Below are positions 44,701 to 50,737 of a DNA stretch of 64,000 bases, piece by piece; position 1 is the first letter of the stretch; each line of letters begins with the position of its first letter. Below the pieces are notes generated by a model, which worked only from the letters and a program-made list of their open reading frames with translations, was not told where the DNA came from and did not search any database. Source of the DNA: Streptomyces sp. PR69 (GTDB lineage Bacteria > Actinomycetota > Actinomycetes > Streptomycetales > Streptomycetaceae); assembly GCF_026420845.1 (NCBI RefSeq), contig NZ_JAOWCB010000013.1, positions 119,008-183,007 of the forward strand. The letters are read 5' to 3'. Position numbers and translations under genes: made by a program.

Positions 44701-46512
44701 GGCGGCTTCATCAAGAAGGGTGTCGACAAGGTCAAGAAGGTCGCCAAGAAGGTCAAGAAGACCGTCAAGTCGGCCTACAAGAAAACCAAGAAGGCAGTCA
44801 AGAAGGTCGCGAAGCAAGTCAAGAAGGCCGCCAAGAAGATCAAGAAAGCGGCCAAGCGGGTCGTCAAGCGGGCCAAGCGAGCTGTCCGCAAGACGGTGCG
44901 CTACGTCAAGGACAGCGTCAAGAAGGTCAAGAGATACGTCAAACGCACCTATAAGAAGGTTAAGAAGTACGCCCACAAGGTCGTCAAAAAGGTCAAGAAG
45001 ACCGTAAGAAAGGTCGCCAAGGCAGCGAAGAGCGTCGCCAAGAAGGTGGTCAAGGCAGCCAGAAAGGTCGGCAGAGCCGTCAAGAAGGCCGCCAAGGCAA
45101 CCGCCAACTTCGTCAAGAAGCACGCCGCCACCATCGCGGCGATCGGCGTCGGCATCGCGGTCTTCGCGGGCTGCACGGCCCTGACCGCCGGAGTCGGAGC
45201 CATCGGCTGCGCCGCCCTCGCGGGCGCGGCGGCCAACGGCGTCGGCTACATGATGTCCGACGGCCCGAAGTCCGTCGGCGGATTCCTCGGAGCCGTGGTC
45301 GTCGGCGCGGCAACCGGCGCGATCGGCGGCGCCATCGGCGGTGCGGTCAGCGGCGCCGCCTCCCAGGCGGTCGGCCGCCTGCTCAGCAACGTCGGCAGCC
45401 GGGTCGTGCAGGGCACGGCCAGGGAGGCGGCCGGCGGTGCGGCGGAAGGCGCGGTCGAGTACGGCGTGTCCTGCGCGACCAGCCCCCAGGGCTGCAGCGC
45501 CGCCGGCGCGGCCACGGCCACGGCGCTGGGCGCGGCCACGGGCGGCGTCTTCGGCGCGGCGGGCAGCCGCCTCGGCCCGAAGTCCAAGCCCAACGCGGAG
45601 ACGAGCTCGTCGTCCCCCCGCCAGTCGGCGACCTGCCCCGTGCGGACGCCGCACAGCTTCACCGGCAAGACCGGTGTGCTGATGGCCGACGGCACGACCA
45701 GTCCCATATCCGAGGTGAAGGCCGGGGACTACGTCCTCACAGCCGAGCCCGGCAAGAAGAAGAAGGAGAAGCACAAGGTCAAGAAGGTGATCGTCACCCT
45801 GGACGACCGTGACTACGTCGACGTTGTCGTAGCCACGAAGTCCGGCCCGAAGACGATCCAGACCACCAAGCACCACCAGTTCTACGAAGCCACCCGCAAC
45901 TCCTGGACCCAGGCCACCGACCTGAAGGCCGGCCAGAAGCTCCAGAACGCGGAGGGCGGACACTCCTGGATCGTCGAGGTCACGTCGTACACCGCGGAGC
46001 GGATCACCTACGACCTGAGCGTCGAGGGCCTGCACACGTACCATGTGCTGGCGGGGGCCGAGGGCGTTCTCGTACACAACTGCGGTGGCAGCAATCCGGC
46101 TCATTCAGCCACATGCACGTGTGCGGCGGGAGGGCAGCCGCGTCTCCTCAATGGAACGATGGGAAGCAACCCCAATGCTCCGGTCAACCGTCTTGACCGT
46201 AGTAATCAGTATCCCAGCGGATACCGGGCTTCCACGCACCAGGAAATGGAGAGGCGATGGACGGATTCCAGCGGTAACTGGCTGGATGAGCAAGGTAGCA
46301 TCATTCCTCGGAATGAGCTGACCTACGACCATGTTCCCCCTGTCGTCGACCACTGGAACACGACGGGCTTCAACACCAGTCGAGCGGCAAGGAATGACTA
46401 CTTCAACGATCCGAACAACCTCGTGCCCATGCGTAGGGGGCCGAACTCCGCTGCAGGTGGCAGAATGACGGCAAGGTACCGGCAGGACACGGGGCCGAAT
46501 TACTCACCGTAA
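35710..46512 (+). CDS. Giant RHS/YD-repeat polymorphic toxin with LamG, Hint and nuclease-like C-terminal domains
   Basis: A 3600-residue exported protein. It has a basic N-terminus and signal peptide ending near EQAVAQG (about residue 45); a DNRLRE-like domain (about 390-535); a DUF6531-type segment near 690; three LamG-like domains (about 905-1135, 1195-1415, 1935-2135); and YD repeats between and after them to about 2900. The RHS core ends with WYSPETGQFNSRDTVGLSPL and YAYADQNPMTMTDPTGHWS (to about 2997). A Lys-rich tract (about 2998-3134), a Gly/Ala-rich hydrophobic segment (about 3137-3260), a Hint domain (about 3316-3458, ending VLVHNC) and a variable tip follow. The tip has YDHVPPVVDHWNTTG and NLVPMRR, like HNH/His-Me-finger nucleases. 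It probably encodes a contact-dependent toxin, with the Hint domain releasing the tip. Confidence 0.9.
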   Translation: MHRRRVPGPRLFPPGRSGRRRARVTAVTALISLSLLVSTEQAVAQGTTLPSLSMPKLSLSGLWQWMDTSPLDTPDQKGGSAKGKSHKASSDDTSADGGVGRKPGKGKGELDPYKRPVDKVEKAKTGKAPGDADSFDPKSSKRDAKKSTATSDYFVNADGSTTVKHYASPANFKADDGTWKPIDTTLVEDANGRLGQRANSLDVEFAPDAADQRLASVDFGDGLSLAYSLRGTAKAEPEVDDRKIVTYPGVLPDTDLRLVPLAEGFKEHLVLHSPDAPNSWLFPMELKGLTPRLTDDGDVEFTAREGEKDKVVARIPHAFMEDSKIDPRSGDATRSQAVTYELVEEDGKPALRMTADEEWLKDPERVYPVTVDPTVAASNSTYVQSNYSADRSTEKVIKVGSYDSGTNAAISFLQFSSLSTTLKGQRVSSAKLNVYASWSSTCTPQVFYAQPITESWSPSTTKTFPGPKFGPAIGSATPNPGASCTNTSGSLGVGVKMPVTLDTGWFDWVATGGANYGLALTAPVNDSLHWKKFHSDNSTTSGWRPALELTYTANTKPQITAQYPPVNFQANTLQPELLVYAHDSDKWPAALSYTFEVYDADSGSTTPVATSGSLSRGAWRVPADKLKWSKNYVWYVGVSDGYAETVQSGRFTTAVPQPPVTSGLAQNTGGHEFDPSDGNYTTEETDAQVSVVGPSLEIDRSYNSLDPRLDNAFGAGWSTVVDMKAAEHKDPSGKVTHVEITYPGGEQVAFGRNSDGTFVPPLGRYARLQAATGGYTLTDKDFTEYGFTQAVTGKTGTYAISSIKDFAGRTETFTYTSGSLTKITNETSKRSLHLTWTTPAGAKAAHVATVATDPATAGDATTAQTWTYGYAGDQLTKVCTPADPLKCTTYGYTTGNHYRTTVLDADPFAYWRLGETAGETVAKDSIVTNQGRYNGLFHDVALGAAGPLAGSTQTAASFNGTTSYVEMPSAPGATPSYMSVSLWFKTTTAGGVLFYYGTHPLSDPDPVNNTKYNTPAVYVGTDGKLRGCLAMSPSCSPNIVSGPTVTDGKWHQAVLTGQANSQTLYLDGAKVGSLTGTINDWDQPYISLGAGVNNQGWPAMNPDDKLGHYTGDLAEVAVYSEPLTPAVITAQYQAAKNAAGLLNKITTPEGKVRSEVAYGTTDDQVLQATDANGGTWKLNPPTVTGSSQVYRSAVMGSAPAGYWRLDDTAAAPQAANQVNTGFGTYNTATQGVTGPFGAGDATAASFDGVSSYAEIPFAPWHGSGERAVELWFKTGSPGVILSDQSKDPTLASPSGSWTPVLYAGSDGKLHGHWWSVSGSGSTAFGSTKTVTDDKWHHAVLSASGTKQTLYLDGVKQGEYSGAAKDQSNTRTFVGAGFAKYWYQSPGDVSFFNGSIAEVAAYGHPLSAADVEAHWKAYKSSSGVAPVKTVKLTDPTDKTLTYVYDAEMGNRLLAAIDTKGKRTTYGYDTGGFLHTVTDANGNRSINGHDVRGNTVSTTTCQDTAADKCSTEYYTYFPDATTAFPPMDLRNDLLLTERDGRSSGPTDDRYLTTYTYDTAGKLTSVTTPPVAGHPNGRTATTTYTTSSTPAAEGGTATVPAGLLDTVTTPGGKKTRQVYHANGDLAEVTDANGARVTYTYDNLGRQLSKTEYSDGTPAGLTTTFTYDKNDQVVTETGPEVTNRVTGAVHQARTTTGYDADGNVLSQTVSDLTGGDAARTVSMTYDAWGRMDSRTDAGGDTTSFTYDVYGNKVKETDPDGTVMTFTYDAEGRALTTNVLDFVGDPNNPSAPSTLVTESRAYDPAGRLASITDAMGWVTEYTYTDDGLSASVVRKDPQTGESFTEQANTYDAAGNLIKQVTNDGQTTHTFTVDASDRVISSVLDPGGLGRTTTVSYDPDDNVVTESEYDPATGEKSTLDRLYDNLGNVTGTTVHDGTVAPVARYKLDETTGYDVGDSSGANHTAAHGAGMHWNTDRGGSAVFDGDAESYAQTDGPVVNTSGSFTVSTWAKLTDTSVNHTLVSQDGEQVYRLVLYYSTAGGWSFGGRAADSKSAPLVRAYSGTDAVTANTWTHLTGVYDAEAAKIRLYVNGSLEMETAWTSPWEAKGPLQLGRHKYGTGYNNNHKGGLDDVQVYGEALTGSQVSSLYGGTLPAAGSSVQSTTWKLDQRGLPVSMTDPNGITTDYGYDEGGQQTTVTEPAVNAEQQGGTPVTVRPVTMIGYNTFGERTEVSDPLGNVTVTTYDAEGQETSVKLPNYTPPGSATPIEAMAWTEYNSLGQVTAEVDPLGNRTTYTYTQLGAVASVTEAGGGTTKYTYANSGEQLSVTRPNGAREEMTWDYLGRPLTSTTVVRQPTQRAYTAINEFDAPGGELSRRVSPTGVAESYAYNAVGEVTEVTDAAGQTTKVTYNIDGGILTATEPDGTSTKIDYDGFGRPVATHDLAADGTVIRTARTTYDRAGNPVEATDYRGHTTKLTLDPTGLVTKAVQPVSETESITTTFGYDVAGNRTRFTDGRGNKFLTTYNSWGLPESLIEPPTPSHPDLADRTFTTVYDKNGRVAEQRSPGDVVISNVYDAKSRLVRQTGTGAEAETVDHTYAYDSDDRLVAVAGVGEDTNTFTYDDRGLLLSTTGPSGASSFAYNGDGAMTSRTDASGTSTFGYDTAGRLKTVNDGTTGSTATYGYDVNSNVTSIDYGTGKAKRSFGYDALQRLTSDKLTAPSGTVISQITYGYDKNSNETSKTTAGVAGASTNTYTYDWANRITSWNNGTSTEVYGYDASGNRTRVGGDTYTYDERNRLTSDGHSTYSYTPRGTMSSTVDEGGVVTQMKADAFNRVINEGDRTYQYDGLDRLLSATTSGGGSLYDFQYSGMGNDVASDGAASYSRNVDGSLLGVKTPVSSALYLTDLHTDVVAQFTDTGETLTGSATYTPFGKVVQSTGMMGNLGYQSGWTDPATAKVNMAARWYSPETGQFNSRDTVGLSPLPTSVRANRYAYADQNPMTMTDPTGHWSIGGFIKKGVDKVKKVAKKVKKTVKSAYKKTKKAVKKVAKQVKKAAKKIKKAAKRVVKRAKRAVRKTVRYVKDSVKKVKRYVKRTYKKVKKYAHKVVKKVKKTVRKVAKAAKSVAKKVVKAARKVGRAVKKAAKATANFVKKHAATIAAIGVGIAVFAGCTALTAGVGAIGCAALAGAAANGVGYMMSDGPKSVGGFLGAVVVGAATGAIGGAIGGAVSGAASQAVGRLLSNVGSRVVQGTAREAAGGAAEGAVEYGVSCATSPQGCSAAGAATATALGAATGGVFGAAGSRLGPKSKPNAETSSSSPRQSATCPVRTPHSFTGKTGVLMADGTTSPISEVKAGDYVLTAEPGKKKKEKHKVKKVIVTLDDRDYVDVVVATKSGPKTIQTTKHHQFYEATRNSWTQATDLKAGQKLQNAEGGHSWIVEVTSYTAERITYDLSVEGLHTYHVLAGAEGVLVHNCGGSNPAHSATCTCAAGGQPRLLNGTMGSNPNAPVNRLDRSNQYPSGYRASTHQEMERRWTDSSGNWLDEQGSIIPRNELTYDHVPPVVDHWNTTGFNTSRAARNDYFNDPNNLVPMRRGPNSAAGGRMTARYRQDTGPNYSP

Positions 46513-46525
46513 GCGAAGGGGATGT

Positions 46526-47257
46526 GTGGTAGCTGTGGATATCGAGCGCGCTGTGCTGGAGAACGTGAATGTCGAGGACTTTCCCGGCCTCCCCATGGCG
46601 TGGCGATGGTCGCCCATGCCGAGGTTCGTCTTCTCCCTGGCGATGGATCGTGACGGCGACTGGGCTTACCAGGTGAACTCCATCGACGGTTTCGATGAGG
46701 ACCTGGTGAGGGCAGTGCTCGGCTTCGCCCGGGAGCATCGCCTCGGGCGAGGCGAGATGCAGTCGTTCGCAGTGGCTTCCGGATTCGCGTCCGATCCCTA
46801 TGGGTTCGACGTCGTTGCGGCGGTCCCTCCTGATGTCCACGGCTATCACGTCGGCCGGAATGATGCGCTGAACGAGGTTGTGAGCGCAGTATTCCCCGCA
46901 TATCAGTGCGAGTTCTCAGGGAATGAGACGCTCGAGGAGACCAGATATCGGTTCAAGCGCATGCTGAGGCCGACGGTCATGCCTCGCCCGCCTGTTCCCT
47001 ACCTGCGGATGCGGTATGAGAACACGAGAACAGACAGCGGGAGCATCGGGTCGTCGCGCGGGTTCACAACACATGACGTGCTCCTCAGAGAGGTGGAACT
47101 CCTGGAAGGTGCCACCGGAAGTTTCGTCGAGTTCGAGAACTCCCGCGGCCAGGTCTGGCGCATCGAATGGGATGGCTCCTGGGTCCTCAACGGGGAACCC
47201 CAGGAAGCACCAGTGTCCAGTGCGTGGGTGATGGCCGAGTTGGGTCTCCCCTCCTGA
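46526..47257 (+). CDS. Probable immunity protein for the RHS toxin tip
   Basis: A 243-residue soluble, acidic protein starting 14 bp after the toxin stop. It contains WSPMPRFVFSLAMDRDGDWA near the start and ends with VWRIEWDGSWVLNGEP and AWVMAELGLPS. No family is recognised with certainty. Position directly after the toxin, same strand and similarly low GC support an immunity function. AAGGGG at 46516-46521 lies close to GTG 46526; GTG 46535 is an alternative start. A strong terminator follows. Confidence 0.7.
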   Translation: MVAVDIERAVLENVNVEDFPGLPMAWRWSPMPRFVFSLAMDRDGDWAYQVNSIDGFDEDLVRAVLGFAREHRLGRGEMQSFAVASGFASDPYGFDVVAAVPPDVHGYHVGRNDALNEVVSAVFPAYQCEFSGNETLEETRYRFKRMLRPTVMPRPPVPYLRMRYENTRTDSGSIGSSRGFTTHDVLLREVELLEGATGSFVEFENSRGQVWRIEWDGSWVLNGEPQEAPVSSAWVMAELGLPS

Positions 47258-47287
47258 GGGGAGATGCCTGAGATACGCAGCCGCCTT

Positions 47288-47317
47288 GAGGGGTGAGCCG
47301 GGAACGGCTCACCCCTC
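47288..47317 (+). terminator. Strong hairpin after the immunity gene
   Basis: A perfect 13-bp stem (GAGGGGTGAGCCG and its complement) with a GGAA loop, followed by TGTCTTGT. It lies 31 bases after the immunity stop and should end the toxin-immunity transcript. Confidence 0.85.
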
Positions 47318-47413
47318 TGTCTTGTGTGCGGCCAGTCGGCAGGACGTGGTCGTGCGCACTCTCCTCGACGGCTATGACGACCGCGCTGCGTCGGCGCATG
47401 CGTACGTCAGACC

Positions 47414-47611
47414 GTGCACAACACCCTCGGAGGCCCTGGAGACGCACCGGACGAACTGGGCGGTTGCGGCGTCGGTCGTGATGTGCCGGTGAACAGGACC
47501 CACATCGTTCATGACGACCCTGCGATCATCACTGATCGGCAGCGCATCGCCATGGCTGATCTTGAGTCCAATTTCCCCGCGGTTTCGGCCCGGATTATCG
47601 GAATCTGGTAA
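47414..47611 (+). CDS. Small ORF or gene remnant between two terminators
   Basis: A 65-codon frame ends with VNRTHIVHDDPAIITDRQRI and AMADLESNFPAVSARIIGIW, nine bases before a strong terminator. The C-terminal half looks protein-like; the N-terminal half (GGPGDAPDELGGCG) may not be coding, and the true start may be an internal GTG near 47489. It may be the tail of an older immunity or toxin gene left by tip exchange. No family is recognised. Confidence 0.35.
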   Translation: MHNTLGGPGDAPDELGGCGVGRDVPVNRTHIVHDDPAIITDRQRIAMADLESNFPAVSARIIGIW

Positions 47612-47620
47612 CAGTGCGAT

Positions 47621-47656
47621 GGAGCCCTCATCGACAGTGATGTCGATGAGGGCTCC
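47621..47656. terminator. Strong bidirectional terminator hairpin
   Basis: A perfect 15-bp stem GGAGCCCTCATCGAC/GTCGATGAGGGCTCC with loop AGTGAT. It ends the small ORF at 47611 and would also stop leftward transcription coming from the SDR side. The following 215 bases (47657-47872) hold no gene that I can support. Confidence 0.85.
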
Positions 47657-47872
47657 GTGCTGTTTGACGGCACCCACCGCAGCCGCCGGCCCAACGCGTC
47701 GATGGCTTGGCGTTGCAGGCGAAATCGTACGTGTAATGGTGACGTCGGGTTGATACGCGACCCGCTCAGCCGGATCTGATCGGGAGCCGACGTCGATTCA
47801 TGAGAACGGCGGCGGCTGAGTCCGCCTCCGTGCCGCCTTCAGCGCGGAGGCGTCGTCGGTTCGGCCGTTGTC

Positions 47873-48634
47873 TCAGAAGAGGCGGACGCCCGCCAGCCAT
47901 CCGCCGTCGATGACGAACGGCTGCCCGGTGATGTACGAGGAGTCCTCGCCGGTGAGGAAGAGCGCGAGGTGCGCCACCTCCTCCGGGCGGCCCACCCGGC
48001 CCAGGGGGACGTGCCTGCGGTAGAGCTGGGAGAGCGTGTCCGGGTCCACCTCCGCGGGGTTGCTCATCGGGGTGTCGATGGCCCCGGGGCAGATCGCGTT
48101 GACGCGGATCTTCTTCCGGGACAGCTCGATCGCCGCGACCCGGGTCAGACCGAGAATGGCGTGTTTGCTCGCCACATATGAGCCGATCGAGTCCATGCCG
48201 GCGAGCGCCGCATAGGAGGCGATGTTGAGGATCGTGCCGCCGTCCGCCGCGGCGATCTGAGGGGCGGCGGTCTTGATGCCCAGGAACACGCCGGTCTGAT
48301 TGACCCGGACGACCTCCTGGAACTCCTCCAGCGGGGTGTCCACCAGCTCGTTGAAGCGGAGTATGCCGGCGTTGTTGATCAGACCGTCGAGCTTTCCGAA
48401 GGCGGACTTGGCCGCGGCGACGGCGGCCGTCCAGTCGGCTTCCCGGCCCACGTCCAGATGGACGTAGCGGGCGGCCTCCTTGCCCAGTTCCTTGGCGAGC
48501 GCCTCGCCCTGGTCGTCGAGCACATCGGCGAGCACCACCCGCGCTCCCTCGGCGGCGAAGAGGCGCGCCTCGTGTTCGCCCTGGCCGCGTGCGGCGCCGG
48601 TGATGAGCACGACCCGGCCGTCCAGCTTTCCCAT
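47873..48634 (-). CDS. Short-chain dehydrogenase (3-oxoacyl/hydroxysteroid type)
   Basis: A 253-residue classical SDR: cofactor loop VLITGAARGQGEHEARLF near residue 9, NNAGI near 87, catalytic Ser in NIASYAAL near 137 and YVASKHA near 152, ending ITGQPFVIDGGWLAG. It resembles 3-alpha/20-beta-hydroxysteroid dehydrogenases. It lies 50 bp downstream of an LLM oxidoreductase on the same strand and likely forms an operon with it under operator site 4. Confidence 0.88.
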   Translation of the reverse strand: MGKLDGRVVLITGAARGQGEHEARLFAAEGARVVLADVLDDQGEALAKELGKEAARYVHLDVGREADWTAAVAAAKSAFGKLDGLINNAGILRFNELVDTPLEEFQEVVRVNQTGVFLGIKTAAPQIAAADGGTILNIASYAALAGMDSIGSYVASKHAILGLTRVAAIELSRKKIRVNAICPGAIDTPMSNPAEVDPDTLSQLYRRHVPLGRVGRPEEVAHLALFLTGEDSSYITGQPFVIDGGWLAGVRLF

Positions 48635-48684
48635 GACGTCCTCCCCTGATCCCCTGTTCCCCTGTGTGCCGTGCTTGCCGTGTG

Positions 48685-49608
48685 TCAGATGAGCAGCGGG
48701 GCCACCTCGGCGGCGAAGGCCTCCAGCTGCTCGGTCAGCTCACCGCGCGACCGGGAGCGGAACCGCACCTGGAGCTGGTCCACGCCCATCGCGCGGTAGG
48801 CGCTCAGCGATTCGGCCAGGCGCTCCGGCTTCCCGGTGAGCGTGCGGCGGCCGGCCTCCCAGTCGGGTTCGCCGACATACAGCGGCTCGGCGATCGCCCC
48901 CACCGTGAAGGGGCGGTCTGCGATGCCCGCCTGCTCGCGCAGCTGCCCGATCCGGGCGATCCGGGCGGGCAGCCGGTCGCGCGGGTCGCCCTGCGGCAGC
49001 CAGCCGTCCCCCTTGAGCGCGGCCCGGCGCACCGCGGCCGGGGAGGAGCCGCCGACCCACAGGGGCACCCGCGCCTGGGCGGGCCGGGGGCGCTGCCCGA
49101 GTCCCCGGAAGGTGAACCGTTTCCCTGTGAACTCCGGGAACTCCTCGGGCCCCAGGGCTGCCCTGAGCGCGTCCATGCTCTCGTCCAGCACGGCGCCCCG
49201 CTGCTCGAAGTCCGCCCCGAGCGCCTCGAACTCCTCCCGTACATGCCCGGCCCCGACCCCGAGCACCAGCCGCCCGCCGGAGAGGTGGTCGAGGGTGGCG
49301 TACTGCTTGGCGGTCAGCAGCGGATGCCGCAGGCCGACGACGGCCACATGGCTGAGCAGCCGTACGCGCTCGGTGGCGGCGGCGAGGAAGGCGAGGGTGG
49401 CGACCGGGTCGTACCACACGGTGGACATGGCGGCGGCGAGCCGCTGTGGAATCGCCACATGGTCGCAGCAGGCGATATAGCCGAAGCCGCAGCGGTCGGC
49501 CGTCCTGGCCACCTCCGCCAGGTCGTCCGGGCCCGCGGCCGCCTCCCATGACTCCGCGTAGAGGGCCGACTGGGACTGGACCGGGAGCTGTATTCCGTAC
49601 GTGAGCAT
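48685..49608 (-). CDS. LLM-class F420-dependent oxidoreductase
   Basis: A 307-residue TIM-barrel enzyme: MLTYGIQLPVQSQSALYAES, GFGYIACCDHVAIPQ, LLSHVAVVGLRHPLLTAKQYA, LVLGVGAGHVREEFEALG. This is the F420-dependent subgroup with the TIGR03619-like GVGAGH motif; the cofactor is inferred. ATG 49608 has CCAGGAGGGGCC upstream and is preferred to the open frame reaching 49650. Operator site 4 (49636-49650) lies 28 bp upstream. Confidence 0.87.
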   Translation of the reverse strand: MLTYGIQLPVQSQSALYAESWEAAAGPDDLAEVARTADRCGFGYIACCDHVAIPQRLAAAMSTVWYDPVATLAFLAAATERVRLLSHVAVVGLRHPLLTAKQYATLDHLSGGRLVLGVGAGHVREEFEALGADFEQRGAVLDESMDALRAALGPEEFPEFTGKRFTFRGLGQRPRPAQARVPLWVGGSSPAAVRRAALKGDGWLPQGDPRDRLPARIARIGQLREQAGIADRPFTVGAIAEPLYVGEPDWEAGRRTLTGKPERLAESLSAYRAMGVDQLQVRFRSRSRGELTEQLEAFAAEVAPLLI

Positions 49609-49635
49609 GGCCCCTCCTGGCGTGGAACCGCCAAA

Positions 49636-49650
49636 CTGACGGTCCGTCAC
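49636..49650. promoter_or_regulatory. Palindromic operator, site 4 of 5
   Basis: CTGACGGTCCGTCAC; the core TGACGG-T-CCGTCA is perfect and only the last base departs from the consensus. It lies just ahead of the LLM/SDR operon. Confidence 0.65.
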
Positions 49651-49674
49651 ATATCGCGGGCGCAGCCATCGTCA

Positions 49675-49695
49675 TGCCTGATGGTTCATCAGGCA
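49675..49695 (-). terminator. Hairpin between thioesterase and LLM operon
   Basis: Perfect 9-bp inverted repeat TGCCTGATG-GTT-CATCAGGCA. On the minus strand it lies after the thioesterase gene end (49769) and before the LLM promoter, so a terminator is most likely; an operator is the alternative. Confidence 0.55.
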
Positions 49696-49768
49696 AGAGC
49701 GGGAGCGCCTTCGATGCCGGGCGCGGTGCGGACGCGGCCCGGGCGCGGCCCGGACGCGGCGCGCGGGC

Positions 49769-50257
49769 TCAGCCGAGCAGCGCGTAGACCGTCGAGGCGC
49801 GCGCCGCGGGCCCGTCCGCACCCGCCGGGCCCTCCGGGGTCATCGTGATGTCCACGAAGGCCATCCGCTTGCCCAGCTTGCCGATGCGGGCGTCGAGCAG
49901 CACATCGGCGCCCTGCACCGCGCGCAGGAAGGAGGTGGACTGCTGCACCGTGGTCATCGGCGTGAACCCGCCGCGCGCCGACGCCACCGCGATCACGGTC
50001 GCCGTGTCCGCGGCCGCCATCAGCGCCTGCCCGGAGAGCCCGCCGCCCTCCCGCGCCAGCCGCTCGGACCACGGCAGCCGCAGCACGGCATGGCGCTCTG
50101 AAGTCTCGACGACGGCAAGGCCCAGGTCGAGCACCCAGGGCGCGAAGTTGCCGGCGAGGACCTTCTGGGCGTCTTCCGGTGTCAGCGCGGATGCGGGACC
50201 GGGTGCGGACGTGGATGCGGAACCGGGCGCGGACGTGGGCACGGGTGTCGACGTCAT
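49769..50257 (-). CDS. PaaI-type hotdog thioesterase
   Basis: A 162-residue protein. After an Ala/Ser/Pro-rich start (about 25 residues), the hotdog domain contains LPWSERLAREGGGLSGQALM, AAADTATVIAVASARGG, TTVQQSTSFLRAVQG and KRMAFVDITMTPEG. It should hydrolyse an acyl- or aryl-CoA thioester. The ATG at 50257 has GGGAGG about 13 bases upstream. It lies downstream of the amidohydrolase gene on the same strand, but a 480-bp gap separates them. Confidence 0.8.
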   Translation of the reverse strand: MTSTPVPTSAPGSASTSAPGPASALTPEDAQKVLAGNFAPWVLDLGLAVVETSERHAVLRLPWSERLAREGGGLSGQALMAAADTATVIAVASARGGFTPMTTVQQSTSFLRAVQGADVLLDARIGKLGKRMAFVDITMTPEGPAGADGPAARASTVYALLG

Positions 50258-50737
50258 GCCCCGATGGTGACCTCCCAGCGGGCCCATGACAACAGCGCCG
50301 CGCAACGCCGCCGACCCCTGTCGGCGGCACACGCCCGCCAGATTCCGCCAAAGGCCGGCGCCAGGCGCACGGGAGCGCATGCCCTCCGCGGCGGCGCAGG
50401 CCGGACCGGCCACGCCGCCACGGTCTGCGCTGAAGCCGCGCGCCGCGCGGCCCGGGGCGGCGTGCGCCCGGGCCCTGGCGGGCAGGGGTACCAGCCCCTG
50501 GGCTCCGGCCCGAGCAGGCAGAGACCCGGCGGGCCCCTGCCCCCGGCTGACGGCTGCCGGCTGTGGGCTGCCTGGCAGTGGGCCCGCAGCGCAGCCCGCA
50601 CACCGCCTCAAGCCGACGACCGCGGCCACACAAAGCCGCGCTCACGGCGCACGGTCCGGCCCGGGCGGCCCCCCTGCGATGCGGGCGGGGGCGCAAGGCT
50701 CGCGAGCCGTCAGGCGCGAGCGGTTGCGCCCGAGCCG
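50258..50737. other. Intergenic region with no supported gene
   Basis: A very GC-rich 480-bp gap. All six frames are open in places, but none shows protein-like composition. Its right end carries a 28-bp tandem duplication (50704-50731 and 50732-50759) beginning GAGCCGTCAGGCGCG; the second copy overlaps the last codons of the amidohydrolase gene. Confidence 0.5.

Noticed and set aside
44068..46104. 678-codon leftward frame over the RHS 3' part
   Set aside because: Antisense shadow of the RHS, Lys-rich and Hint coding sequence.
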